A stretch of DNA of 64,000 nucleotides from Diogma glabrata (taxonomy: Eukaryota > Arthropoda > Insecta > Diptera > Cylindrotomidae), in assembly GCA_963693315.1 (NCBI GenBank), contig OY856186.1, positions 285,282,492 through 285,346,491 of the forward strand, read 5' to 3'. Within the stretch, counting starts at the first letter, position 1; each line of letters begins with the position of its first letter. Of the stretch, positions 45,657 through 57,235 are shown piece after piece. A model generated the notes under the pieces. The model had not been told where the DNA came from. It worked only from the letters and a program-made list of their open reading frames with translations, and did no database searches. Both the position numbers and the translations under genes were made by a program.

Positions 45657-46289
45657 CAGTGGTGGCGAACCTATGGCACGCGTGCCAGAGTTGGCACAAT
45701 TGAAAATTTAGTTGGCACGTGAAAACTTGAAGGTGTAGTGTTTACGTTCACAGATGCATGCAAGCGTATTATGCCTCAGAGAAAGAAAAACAAGCAACAC
45801 CTATAGTAGATCTAGATACGCCTTATACGACAGTGAGACAATTGTTCTTTGAAGGAATTTCGGCGCTTCAACACAGACTGAAAAAGGACCAAGGCGTCAA
45901 TTGCAGATTCAGAAATTGTACGTTCACGTACAACTGTGTCTATGTATCGTTCTTTAGTCTTTAGTCATTAGTCAATCGATACACGCATAATATAACGCGC
46001 GTTCTGAAAAAATCTTAAAAAATGTATTATTGTTATGTGTATGTGGCTTGTTTTATTTCAACGTTGTATATGAAGGTAAGCAGTTTAGGTTTAGGGATTA
46101 ATTCAAAATTAATTCAAATGCATTTGATGCGGTAATTTTTTTCAAAAAAATGTTTACAGTTATATTTGTACTGGCCAGTGAAAAGAAAAGAAAAAAATTA
46201 GATAACTCAACAAGCAGCAGAGACTGTCTTAGTTCCTGGATTGAAGAATATGGCATGATTAGTTTAGAAAATATGGCAGCTATGTTCCG

Positions 46290-46615
46290 ATATTATCAGA
46301 CATATCATAACTCGCACTTGAGAAATAAATAAGGAAGAACAAATAGAAATTATTGCTCGAGTAATTAAAAATAGAAATTTTCAATCCACATATTTATTGA
46401 AATATATTGAAGATTGTTCAAATATAGCTGCTTTTCTTATGCCTTGAACATTATTGTCAAACACACGGTGCACATTTTAATTATGGGGAATACACGAAGG
46501 AAGCTTGATTTAAAGCCGCATCAGTTCTTTTAAAAGGTTTTGAAAATAATGAAAAAATTGAAAAGACACTAAAATTATACAAAGAAAAAAATCCCTTTTG
46601 CTAAAAATACGGTAG
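46290..46615 (+). pseudogene. hAT-E transposase, upstream fragment
   Basis: Reads KEEQIEIIARVIKNRNFQST, LLKYIEDCSNIAAFLMP and later PFAKNTV, with stops. It joins in register with KNRILEMAENV at 48751 when hAT-F and one target copy are ignored, which shows where the ORF was interrupted. Confidence 0.55.
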
Positions 46616-46794
46616 CAGGCATGTCAAACTCATTTCGGTATACGGGCCAAATTTTTCGAAAATTATTTTCCAAAGCCTTATGCGGGCTACATATTCTTGG
46701 TTTTATTAAAAATTTTAAATTTGTTAAAGAAAACAAAACAAAAATGTTTATAAAGAAATTTATTGGATATTAAAAATATATTTATTTATTCAGT

Positions 46795-47650
46795 TTTTTT
46801 TATAAAATCAATATTTATTCATCTTCATTTGTGAAAAAATGTGTTCACATATGTAAGTACTATCAAACTAATATAATATAATATGGGCAAAACAAAATGT
46901 CGAGTTCTTGGACGGTCTGCAGGTACATAATCGTAAAACTCTGTAATACCAATTTCCTTATATTTTCGGAGCAAAATTTTTTAGGGTTGCAATATGGCCC
47001 TGATACGGTTTGCCCTAATTTTATAGGGTCCTGATCATGAGTTTAACGCATTTTCTCAATCAGACTCTGATTGGGATAGTCGGATCAGGGTCTGATCAAG
47101 TTTGCTATACAAAACTAAATAGGGCAAACCCTAGTAAGGTATTGTGTATCAGACCCTGATCAGATTGCCCAACTAGGAGTGAAATACGAAAAACCACATC
47201 AGGGACGGATATATTCAAATAAGGTTAAACTTAAAAGAGTTTTTTAATTCAGGCCCGGAACAGGCCCACATCAGATTGCCCTAATAGGGCTTACCATTTT
47301 TGGCCCTGATTACACCCTGCTGATTGTATTCAGGCTTTCCCTCACTAATTTCAACTCGGGCCCATTTGCCAATTTTCGTCAATATTTTCAATGACAACAA
47401 AAATCGGAGAGCAAAAAATATTGAAATGAGACTCACTACTTTGGAAATCTGAAAACTTCAATTTAAAATCGTCTGCCAACATCAGTTGTTTTTCATATTT
47501 TTCAATTTTCAACTCTGGATCTTTAAGCAAAAGAATCTTACAAGTAGAAAAATTGCATACATTTTCTCTTTTCAATTGTATTTTCCATAAGGGTATCTTT
47601 TGTTTGGATGAATTTATTTGGTCAGACAACGAGGTTATAAGCATGTTTTT
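46795..47650 (-). pseudogene. hAT-F transposase C-terminal part, split by a GATC-rich element
   Basis: The right part (47351-47644) reads LWKIQLKRENVCNFSTC, FKLKFSDFQSSESHFNIF and CSPIFVVIENIDENWQM. This resembles GTF2IRD2-type hAT transposases before their LQMELIDLQ box. It breaks off at ENWQM, where the inserted element begins. Beyond the insertion, near 46810-46860, the frame gives TYICEHIFSQMKMNKY, the hATC dimerisation motif. Assignment rests on these two blocks. Confidence 0.72.
46985..47362. mobile_element. Non-autonomous GATC/GGGCC-rich element related to 61645-63450
   Basis: The right end, in reverse, CCCGAGTTGAAATTAGTGAG, resembles CCCGACTGGAAATTAGTTCA at the right end of 61645-63450. 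The interior has CCTGATC and TCAGGGTCTGATCA blocks. The left end is less clear (near TTAGGGTTGCAATATGGCCC). Confidence 0.6.
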
Positions 47651-47748
47651 ACACTAAACAATAATATTGAGTTGACGGAGGTGGCCAATAATGTCAACTG
47701 AGAAAGCCAAATCTTGTATTCAATCAAGTTTTTTAGTTCTGAGGAGTC

Positions 47749-48166
47749 ATAATATTCCCTAGGCCCTCGCCGATTTCATTTAAGGATTACCACATATTTT
47801 ATACTTTGTGAGGCGCCTGTCCTTGACGAGTCCAAAAACTTTTGTTCTGCAATTTTCCTCGATTCGACCGCTTTTTCGTCCGACAAGCTCCGAAAAATGC
47901 CAATTGCCTGGGATCTTGTAAATTTGCTACCACAATTTTTTTAACTATGGGGGTGGAAATTGGTAATAAAACACGAGGGAAACCTTGTCGTACAAAATTG
48001 TGTCTGCTATTGTCGAGTAGGACAATTGACATTTTGGTATGTTTGGGTTGAGGAAAATGGCAGATACAAAAGTTTTCAGACTCGTCAAGGACTAGCGCCT
48101 CACGAACTGTAAAATATGTGGTAATCATTGAATGAAATCGGCGAGGGCCAAGGGACTATAATCGTT
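47749..48166. repeat. ~418-bp foldback inside hAT-F
   Basis: GGCCCTCGCCGATTTCATT, ACCACATATTTTA, TGTGAGGCGC and GTCCTTGACGAGTC in the left arm return inverted in the right arm. The arms are about 115 bp; the core is around 180 bp. Confidence 0.82.
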
Positions 48167-48747
48167 AATTAAGAAAAAGATTACGTTTTCGTCCAAACTC
48201 CAACGGCTGTAAAAATCTTAAAACTTATGATTTGAAGGGCATTGCCCTTCATCTTCGTAATCACACTCCACATCTTTTAGCAATGTCATTAATGCTCTAT
48301 GGTTTATCCACGTGCTCGAATAAGTTTAACGATTTTAAGAACTTTTTTAAATACAAAATCAATTTTAATTACTTTTGATCATAAGACCAGCAAAGTGGCT
48401 TGAACATAAAAACCAGCAAAGTTTTGAAAAGATCTATTATGTTGGGTTTTAACATAAACTTTTAGTCTGCTGACGATACCAAATATAGCTGCTTTCATAA
48501 AAGGGGTTGCTACCGAAAAGGAGAAGTTGCCATAAACATCAGGTTATGCATTGGAAGATCATATTTTTTAATAGCAATTATAAGTACATACATTTTAAAT
48601 TATGAGATTATTTTTAATAAATTCAATTTTTGTATGCATTTTTGAATTTTTTAATTAAAACACTGAAGGTGTGGAAAAGTGTTGAGGGCCACAACAGTTA
48701 ATGCAGCGGGCCACAAGAGGCCCGCGGGCCGCGAGTTTGACATCCCT

Positions 48748-48985
48748 TCGGTAAAGAATAGAATCTTGGAAATGGCTGAAAACGTCACTGATCAGCTGCA
48801 AACTAGACATATAGTTTTCAAGTTTAATTTCTCTCTGTTTTGATGAGAGTTATGACATCACAAGATCAGCTCACTTAGCAATTCTTCTTCAAAATTGTGT
48901 GGGTCCTAAAATCAAAGAAGAATTGAAAAGTTTAACTTCTTTAGCCAGAACAACAAAAGTTTTTAATCGCAACCTAATAGACTGA
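48748..48985 (+). pseudogene. hAT-E transposase, downstream fragment
   Basis: KNRILEMAENVTDQLQTRHI, then in another frame SLCFDESYDITRSAHLAILL and QNCVGPKIKEELKSLTSL. The FDES.D....AHLAI block is the first-Asp region of SCAN/GTF2I-type hAT transposases. Frameshifted. Further decayed coding may extend to about 49500. Confidence 0.72.
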
Positions 48986-50273
48986 AATATTTCCCAAATC
49001 TAAAGAAATTCATTGCAAATGTAGAATCCCATGAACAACCGGATCAAGTTAAATTAACCCAGGAGTTGTGGATGGCTTCTGCAGATATTTTTAAATTAGA
49101 AATTTTTAAATGACTAAATTTAGATAAAATTGAAATGCATAATTAATTGATTTTTGATGAAAACAAAAGCTTATAGATTTGAGAAAAGTGTTGGAAATTA
49201 TTGAAAAAGATCGATTTTGTGCACAACTAAAAATAATGCAGAAGAGGAAATAGTATCCCGAAACCTTTAACTGTTAGTTAAATAGTATAAAAACCTGAAA
49301 TAGCATCCCGAAACCTTTAACTGTTAAAAGACACCAACGACGGCTATATTGTAAATTTTTTTTTCTAAATATGCTTGGGAGTCATTACTTTCAGAAATGG
49401 GCTTTATAAAGGTTAGTTTGAGAAATAGAATAGCTGATAAATTTGAAAAATAAAATGGCGAATTACGAACCTGACTTTAAATTTTTGTCATCCAAAATGC
49501 AGCAACAAAAATCGCATTAATTAACTTAAACTTATATTAATTTTTATATTTCAATTTAATGTTTAAGCAGTTGATTGTTGATTTTAAGTATTGTTAATTC
49601 TGCAAACGTTTGTTTTTATTTTATTTGTAATAATTTTTTTTGGAGTGAAGCGTAGCGAAACTCCATTTTTCCCCGATTCGGATATTCGATTGTCCGCATA
49701 CTCCTCCCAAACTATTAAAGATATCAAAATGAAATTTTGCATGTAAGACGACATCTAGTCATAGATGGTTTACAAAAAAAATATTGAAAATTAGACATAC
49801 CACGGAGGAATAATCACCGAAAAACGGGTCCCATAGACTTTCAATGGGAAAATTGGGAAAATTGCTTGCTTCGCTCCTTTTTATCAATTGCATTTTGCAT
49901 CGGTTACCTAGTTTAATATTACCAATAGCTTGGCACGTCAGCAATTTTATAAAATAGATTGTAATTTTTTGGCACGCATACTGAAAAAGGTTCGCCACCC
50001 CTTTCTATCGTATTGTCAAGTACACATATGTTTAATAAAATATATTTTGGGAAAATCGTTAAATTCACATAATTTTCTGTTTGTTATTTTTTTCTAAATG
50101 TCGTTAGCAACCAATTTGTTTAATTTTAATTGTATGTTAAATTACTAGCAAATCAAAAAAGGCTTACACCCCGATTACTGAAGTCGTGTCACATCAGGTC
50201 GGCTAAAAATTGGTACTATTGAAGTCGATAAAAACCGTCACGACTAAAACTAGGAATTCTGAATCGAAAAAAC

Positions 50274-51530
50274 CAGGGTTGTTAATATACACGTATAAAA
50301 CGTTTTATACGTTACACGTATAATACGTAACTTATAAAACGTATAAAACGTATATAACGTATAAAACGTATAATATGATTTTGTTTTTGAAATTCATTCA
50401 TAAAAAATTAAAAATACTTCTTACTTTAGATACTAATTATAATTTTAGTAAAAATATATATATTTTAGTAAAAATATAATTACGTAGTTTTAAATTATTT
50501 ATATATTTTATAATTTATAACAAAAACTATTTAAATTCTAGATGTAATTTGAATGTATATTTTTATACTTTATACGAAAGACTATGTTACTGAACATTAA
50601 ACTGGTTAATAAGTTTTAATTCACTAGATTTGAAGAGATTTTTTTGAGATTTTTTTGAGCACTTAAACTCAAGCAATTAAATTATTTTTGAATTTTTCAA
50701 CACGTATACTATATGATTTTCTTTCATTTTGATTCCAACATTTACTTAATGGGAAACATTTTGGATCAGAAACATTTGGCTCATGAACTTAATTATTTGG
50801 CATCATGAAATGTTATTGAATATATAAAATATGGTTCAACTTCAGCTCCTCCCATCTAATAAGAACAGCTGAGAAATATCATGTTGTTGCAGAATAAATG
50901 TCGTTTTTTTCATAGCAGTTAGGGAAATTATTAGAGATTATTAGAGAGATGTTTTTAAAAAATTTTGTTGTGTGAATCCGGGTTGCACCACTTCCAAATA
51001 ATAGCAGTTTGAAAATAACAGGTTCTTGCAGATCAAATCTTCTTTTTATACAAAAGTTGTAATAGTTAAAATATGTAATTACGTCAAACGAAAAAGTTTA
51101 GTGAGAAGATTATTGAGTAAGTTCAATTTTGGTCATTGATGAATAAATAATAGGTATGGTTGGAAATGTCAAATAATTGCAGACTAAATTTGTTTTGAAA
51201 ACAAATAATTATATTTTGAAAAGAAGCATTTACGTTAAATGTGGAAATTTTCTGAACTAATAGGAATAGTTGGGTAAGAAATTATCATGACGACGCTATA
51301 TTTTCTAAAGCAACTGTTCCTATTAGTCCAAAAATCTAGGCTTTATAAATATTAAATATCACGAGTACGATGAATAATATGCCCGCGATAATGTTATATA
51401 AATGTATTTTTATTTATTAAGGGTTTTACTTTTATACGGTATAAAACGTAAATAATTGTGTGTTTTATACGTTTTATACGTACGTATAATACGTGTTTTA
51501 TACGTTACCGTATTATACGTTACAACCCTG
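50274..51530. mobile_element. hAT-G element with ACGTATAA-rich ends and target duplication GAAAAAAC
   Basis: Starts CAGGGTTGT and ends ACAACCCTG. GAAAAAAC flanks at 50266-50273 and 51531-51538. Both ends hold many CGTATAAAACGTTTTATACG-type palindromes. The centre contains three or four diverged copies of repeat R2 at about 130-150 bp spacing. No transposase. Confidence 0.87.
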
Positions 51531-51564
51531 GAAAAAACTCCAAAACTAAAAAAAAAATGCATTT

Positions 51565-52564
51565 TTATTCGCCTACATATTAAAGTGTTACTTTATTACT
51601 GTGATTTGCGGCTTTAAAGTATCACTTTTCAACTATTTATTTTGTTGTCATAGCTACGTCCAAAAAAGTAAAAAGCATTTGTATTTGTTTAAATTCTATG
51701 AGAAATTAAATTTTTTATCAAAGCAACCCTCAAATTCAAAATTTCATTACCCAATTAAAATAGTTGTTATCATTTGTTGTCATAGCTACACAATCATTTG
51801 GAAAAAATAATAAATATTTTGTCAAAGGTTACTTGTTCCACATATTTTTATTTTAAAATTTATGAAAATTTATAATTTTAATTTAGAATAAACAACTTTT
51901 CTTAAAATATTTTGCTTGCGGCGAATAAAAAATAGTATATGATGCACGGACGTTAGCTATTTTGGACTTAATGTGGGTGCAAATCTCGGCTAGCGCCTCG
52001 ATTTGCAAACTCCACATCCGTCCAAAATCTTTAGCCTTACGTCCTAGCATCATAATGTACTATTTTATTCGCCTACATATTAAAGTGTTACTTTATTACT
52101 GTAAGTTGCGGCTTTAAAGTATCACTTTTCAACTATTTATTTTGTTGTCATAGCTACGTCCAAAAAAGTAAAAAGCATTTATATTTGTTTAAATTCTATG
52201 AAAAATAAAAATTTTTATCAAAGCAACCCTTAAATTCAAAATTTCATTATCCAATTAAAATAGTTGTTATCATTTGTTGTCATAGCTATACAATAATTTG
52301 GAAAAAATAATAAATATTTTGTCAAAGGTTACTTGTTCCACATATTTTTATTTTAAAATTTATGAAAATTTATAATTTTAATTTAGAATAAACAAATTTT
52401 CTTAAAATATTTTGCTTGCGGCGAATAAAAAATAGTAAATGATGCACGGACGTAAGCTATTTTGGACTTAATGTGGGTGCAAATCTCGGCTAGCGCCTCG
52501 ATTTGCAAACTCCACATCCGTCCAAAATCTTTAGCCTTACGTCCTAGCATCATAATGTACTGTT
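51565..52564. repeat. 500-bp tandem dimer with terminal hairpins
   Basis: Two direct copies at period 500 (ATTCGCCTACATATTAAAGT at 51568 and 52068). Each ends with GGCGAATAAAAAATAGTA, the hairpin GCACGGACG...CGTCC and CATCATAATGTACT. Copies are nearly identical. The interior is shared with 5997-6759. Confidence 0.88.
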
Positions 52565-52572
52565 TACGTTCT

Positions 52573-53110
52573 TCAATTTCACATGGTGATTTGCAACAGT
52601 TCGTTGATATAAATTAAAAATAAAGTGGTAGATAAAACTGAGCCTTGGGGTACATCAGCGTTAATTAATTTGGACTCAGAAATAAAGCCATCTATAGATA
52701 CCGAGATGTATCTGCTAGACAGAAAATTTTGAATCAACTTCACGACTGCGGGATGAAACCCGTACGCAACGAGCTTGTTGATCAAGTTGGCATACCAGAT
52801 TCGATCAAATGCTGTTGAGATGTCTAATGCGATTACGTACGTTTCACCACCTTTCTCAAGTATAGCATCCAAAGATGTGCTACATAGTTCAATAGATCGG
52901 TTGTTGATCTTTTGTTTCTAAAACCGTATTGGCTGTCATGATATCAAATGGTTGTCCTCCAAAACTTTGGATATGTGTGAATTAATATATTGCTCGTATA
53001 TTTTAGACAGGACTGGGTGTAAGGCTATTGATCTGTAATTTGAAATATCACATTTTGTTCCTTTTTTGGGACAGGCTGGACATTGGCCAACTTCTAGCAG
53101 GATGGAAAAA
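52573..53110 (-). pseudogene. LINE-D RT fragment
   Basis: From the right: PKKGTKCDISNYRSIALHPV, then LSKIYEQYINSHISKVLEDN, with lesions, then ETYVIALDISTAFDRIWYAN with the first catalytic Asp, and NADVPQGSVLSTTLFLIYIN. The YADD box and C-terminus are missing. It resembles CR1/Jockey-group RTs and differs from LINE-A. It sits between inverted copies of the hairpin repeat. Confidence 0.8.
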
Positions 53111-53644
53111 TACCAGATTTATACGATTTATAAAATATTTTGGTGAGAGTTGGTGCAATATAAAACAAAAATGTCGAATAATTTTAATTAACTTTCATAA
53201 AACAAATTTCGAATAATTTTTAATTAACTTTAAAAAAGCAAATTTCGAATAATTTTTTATTAACTTTAAAAAATGATAATTTTGGTTATTTTTATATAGA
53301 AATTTTTGTGCTAGTGATTTTGAAATTTAAACTTATTTGAAACTGAATGACACTTTACCTATTGATTCGCCTCAAACCTGTGTTTAGGAAGGGATGAAAA
53401 ATGATTTTCCTGATTAATCAAATTCCTTAAAATATCAAGGCGTTAGATATCATTTTAACTATTCTAACACAATTAATTTTGTTTTGTATTTAGAACAACT
53501 TCCAGGACACTTTGTTATGTCCGATCTTATCTATTGTCCGATCTACGAAATTGTTATTTGTTATTTCCGGCACGGAATAGGGCTACAGATGTACTCATAA
53601 AGAAAGAATAGTAGACAAAATAGTAGACCAGTGGGCATAAATAA
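53111..53644. other. No gene recognised
   Basis: AT-rich. Three short direct repeats of ATTTCGAATAATTTTTAATT type occur at 53170-53260. Confidence 0.5.
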
Positions 53645-53915
53645 AAGACGCCAGAATAGTACATTATGATGCTAGGACGTAAAGCTAAAGATTTTGGACG
53701 TATGTGGAGTTGCATCCACATTAAGTCCAAAATAGCTTATGTCCGTGCATCGTATACTATTTTTTATTCGCCGCAAGTAAAATATTTTAAAAAAAATGTT
53801 TATTCTAAATTAAAATTACAAATTTGCATAAATTTTGAAATAAAAATATGTGGAACAAGTTACCTCTGACATAATATTTGTTTTTTTTCCAAATTATTGT
53901 ATCACTATTTTTTTT
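53645..53915. repeat. Inverted partial copy of the 500-bp repeat
   Basis: AGTACATTATGATGCTAGGA through TATTTTTTATTCGCCGCAAG is the reverse complement of 52430-52564, with flanking unit sequence. With the dimer it forms inverted arms around the LINE-D fragment, and it supplies the empty site for the MITE at 5403. Confidence 0.8.
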
Positions 53916-53925
53916 TTATTTAGCG

Positions 53926-53997
53926 TATGGTTTTTTTGTGACACATTAAAAATTAAACTTAAAATAGGTAGACTCTTCTATGAAATCTATCTAAAAC
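53926..53997. repeat. Dispersed repeat R3, copy 2
   Basis: Collinear with 43190-43267 (GACACAT, ACTTAAAATAGGTAGA, AAATCTATCTAAAAC). Confidence 0.6.
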
Positions 53998-55330
53998 AAA
54001 ACATGGATACACATTAAATGAGCTTACATTCAATTTGATTGCGCGTGTTTTAGTAAAAAAGTAAAAAGTAAAATATTTGAACATTGGGCAGTACAAGCTT
54101 ATTACAAAAAATACCAAAGAAATACAATTTTCAATATGTAATCATAGATGAAAAATTCAACTTAAGTAAATATGAAAAATGATGAAATTTCAATTTAGAA
54201 ATTATCTGAACATCAAAATTAAAATATGTTTCGTCATCGCCGCTTTGGCTAAGTTGTGTAATAGTATCACGGGATTTGAACAATGTGTCTCTGATGAATG
54301 TAGTTCGAATCTTGACACGAAACACAACAAAATTTTTTCTAACGGAATTTTAGAGAAAATCAAAAGTTATTTCGAATTGCAAAATTCAAGTGATTTCCAA
54401 TATGTACTTAAGCTTAATTGTTCACAAAAACCAATCCGAAATTAAAAATTCCTCTAATGTTGTCTATATTTCCTAACCAAAAATATAACAACATATTGAC
54501 TTTACGTCAGAAATTAAGTTTCGCATTGATTGGCAACAATCAATAATGACTTTACACTCGTGACTTAGGATGTTGATTAGAATGTTGACTTAGATGTTGA
54601 CGAAATATTCTCTCATCTTATGAATTCACACATCGTAATATCTAGAAATTTAATACAAAAAATACCAAAGAAATACAATTTTCAATATGTAATCATAGAG
54701 GAAAATTTCACTTAAGTAAATATGAAAAATGATGAAGTTTCAATTTAGAAATTATCTGAACATCAAAATTAAAATATGTTTCGTCATCGCCGCTTTGGCT
54801 AAGTTGTGTAATAGTATCACGGGATTTGAACAATGTGTCTCTGATGAATGTAGTTCGAATCTTGACACGAAACACAACAAAATTTTTTCTAACGGAATTT
54901 TAGAGAAAATCAAAAGTTATTTCGAATTGCAAAATTCAAGTGATTTCCAATATGTACTTAAGCTTAATTGTTCACAAAAACCAATCCGAAATTAAAAATT
55001 CCTCTAATGTTGTCTATATTTCCTAACCAAAAATATAACAACATATTGACTTTACGTCAGAAATTAAGTTTCGCATTGATTGGCAACAATCAATAATGAC
55101 TTTACACTCGTGACTTAGGATGTTGATTAGAATGTTGACTTAGATGTTGACGAAATATTCTCTCATCTTATGAATTCACACATCGTAATATCTAGAAATT
55201 TAATACAAAAAATACCAAAGAAATACAATTTTCAATATGTAATCATAGAGGAAAATTTCACTTAAGTAAATATGAAAAATGATGAAGTTTCAATTTAGAA
55301 ATTATCTGAACATCAAAATTAAAATATGTT

Positions 55331-55418
55331 TCGTCATCGCCGCTTTGGCTAAGTTGTGTAAGACACACGGGATTTGAACAATGTGTCTCTGATGAATGTA
55401 GTTCGAATCCTGACACGA
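55331..55418 (+). ncRNA. tRNA-like sequence with Pol III A and B boxes (satellite copy 3)
   Basis: A-box-like TGGCTAAGTTG at 55346-55356 and B-box GTTCGAATCC at 55401-55410, 45 bases apart. Between them GACACA...TGTGTC can form an anticodon-like stem, though its loop is 14 nt. The interval after it is long, as in Leu/Ser tRNAs. TCGT...ACGA could close the acceptor end. It is not a functional tRNA; it looks like a SINE head or tRNA-derived satellite core. Confidence 0.6.
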
Positions 55419-55878
55419 AACACAACAAAATTTTTTCTAACGGAATTTTAGAGAAAATCAAAAGTTATTTCGAATTGCAAAATTCAAGTGATTTCCAATA
55501 TGTACTTAAGCTTAATTGTTCACAAAAACCAATCCGAAATTAAAAATTCCTCTAATGTTGTCTATATTTCCTAACCAAAAATATAACAACATATTGACTT
55601 TACGTCAGATATTAAGTTTCGCATTGATTGGCAACAATCAATAATGACTTTACACTCGTGACTTAGGATGTTGATTAGAATGTTGACTTAGCTGTTGACG
55701 AAATATTCTCTCATCCTATGAATTCACATATCGTAATATCTAGAAATTTAATACAAAAAATACCAAAGAAATACAATTTTCAATATGTAATCATAGATGA
55801 AAAATTCAACTTAAGTAAATATGAAAAATGATGAAGTTACAATTTAGAAATTATCTGAACATCAAAATTAAAATATGT

Positions 55879-55967
55879 TTCGTCATCGCCGCTTTGGCTG
55901 AGTTGTGTAAGACACACGGGGTTTGAACAATGTGTCTCTGATGAATGTAGTTCGAATCCTGACACGA
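55879..55967 (+). ncRNA. tRNA-like sequence, satellite copy 4
   Basis: Same as copy 3, with A-box TGGCTGAGTTG, closer to consensus, and B-box GTTCGAATCC at 55950-55959. Copies 1 and 2 have GTTCGAATCT. Confidence 0.58.
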
Positions 55968-56337
55968 AACACAACAAAATTTTTTCTAACGGAATTTTAG
56001 AGAAAATCAAAAGTTATTTCGAATTGCAAAATTCAAGTGATTTCCAAAATGTACTTAAGCTTAATTGTTCACAAAAACCAATCCGAAATTAAAAATTCCT
56101 CTAATGTTGTCTATATTTCCTAACCAAAAATATAACAACATATTGACTTTACGTCAGAAATTAAGTTTCGCATTGATTGGCAACAATCAATAATGACTTT
56201 ACACTCGTGACTTAGGATGTTGATTAGAATGTTGACTTAGATGTTGACGAAATATTCTCTCATCCTATGAATTCACACATCGTAATATCTAGAAATTTAA
56301 CACAAAAAATACCAAAGAAATTGGGCACTACATTTGA

Positions 56338-56860
56338 ATATTAGATGTTTACATCGAGCGAGTCTATCCATGCTACTACATCGGGAGTTGCCAAATAGAT
56401 GTCTGAGATGTCGCCATTGTACCGTCGAATTGGATAGACAGTGTTGTGTTTTATGGTTTGTTGTGGAGCGCCGCAGTCACACTCAGGGGACTCTGAAATG
56501 CCCCACTTGTAGAAAGAATCAGCACAACGTCCATGATTCGTTCTTATTCGGTTTAGTGTAGTCCAGGTATGACGTGGCAGATCGAAACCAGGTTGGGTAG
56601 AAGTCGGGTTAGTAATAGTAAGGCCAGTTGTATTGATAATGCCAGGAGGTGTCCCAGGCATCCAAGATATTAAAACTAGTTGCCAGCAGGCTGCTGGCAG
56701 TTTTATGTGGAGGTTTTTTTGACTTCAACCGACAACGAGCGTGGTCACCGCAATCTTCGTGCAAGGGTAACGTGATGTTGTTGGTTATTTTTTTATGTTC
56801 ACGCATGAGAGCATGTTAGCCGTCTGAGTGCCGGTGGAGCGATATTGCTTAACACAGGGT
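56338..56860 (-). pseudogene. LINE-E 3' C-terminal fragment
   Basis: From the right: RCRLKSKKPPHKTASSLLAT, then after a frameshift PGFDLPRHTWTTLNRIRTNH, GRCADSFYKWGISESPECDC, then QQTIKHNTV, ending ATPDVVAWIDSLDVNI-stop. It matches the C-terminal zinc-finger tail (FDLPR..W..LNR.RT..GRC, C.CG...T..H) of LINE ORF2. RT core absent. The satellite array begins about 20 bp after its stop, so the array could be attached to this LINE's 3' end. Confidence 0.75.
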
Positions 56861-57235
56861 CAAGGTAAAGGGGTGGATCTGATAGTACCACTTATAGTAC
56901 GCATCGTGGCATGCAGCTGGCAGTCAACTTTTTGAGTATGTGTGCTAGTGAGTATGTGTGCTATCACTATGACAACATAGTGGAGGGTGGGGTTCTGTGG
57001 AACGAAAAAAATAGCAACTGTTCAATTCATTCGTAAGATGCCAGGGAAAAAATCTTAATATTAGAATATTAGAGCAATTCTTCTAGAAGATAGAAACTTT
57101 AAAATTTCAATGGAGGGGGTTTTAAACCGAATAAACCCATATGTCGCTACGCCACTGCCGACCTGTGATTTGTAAACGAAACTTACTTTGTTTATTTACG
57201 AATTAGTAAAAATCGCAAAATCGGCTGATCGTGCA
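56861..57235. other. No gene recognised
   Basis: Slightly GC-richer than its neighbours. AGTATGTGTGCTA is repeated in tandem near 56936-56962. Confidence 0.45.

Larger units (their letters stand above)
46616..48747 (-). mobile_element. hAT-F element inserted in the hAT-E transposase
   Basis: Starts CAGGCATGTCAAACTCA and ends GCGAGTTTGACATCCCT. Flanks TACGGTAG and TTCGGTAA match at 6 of 8. GGGCC-rich subterminal parts. The minus-strand transposase remnants are at 46795-47650. Confidence 0.75.
45657..50002 (+). mobile_element. hAT-E element, itself split by hAT-F
   Basis: Begins CAGTGGTGGCGAACC with GGCACGCGTGCC, ends GGTTCGCCACCCCT. The flanks ATCTATCG and TTCTATCG match at 7 of 8. Plus-strand transposase fragments lie on both sides of the inner element. 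Confidence 0.78.
54111..56320. repeat. Satellite array, four ~549-bp monomers with tRNA-like core
   Basis: Monomers start with ATACCAAAGAAATACAATTT at 54111, 54662, 55212 and 55760. A final partial start is at 56309. Spacing 548-551. Copies 1-2 share TAATAGTATCAC where copies 3-4 have TAAGACACAC. The array is bracketed by TTGGGCAGTACA (54084) and TTGGGCACTACA (56321). An 88-codon frame in copies 1 and 2 is broken in 3 and 4 and looks incidental. Confidence 0.95.

Noticed and set aside
48748..49600. Host gene encoding a GTF2I-repeat protein
   Set aside because: The similarity is to the hAT transposase part, in broken frames, within hAT termini and a near-matching target duplication.
54179..54995. 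88-codon ORF present in satellite copies 1 and 2
   Set aside because: Broken in copies 3 and 4 by indels and a changed segment. It spans the tRNA-like boxes. Repetition comes from the array, not coding constraint.
55331..55418. Functional tRNA gene
   Set aside because: Oversized 14-nt anticodon loop, weak T-stem and acceptor stem, and tandem satellite context.
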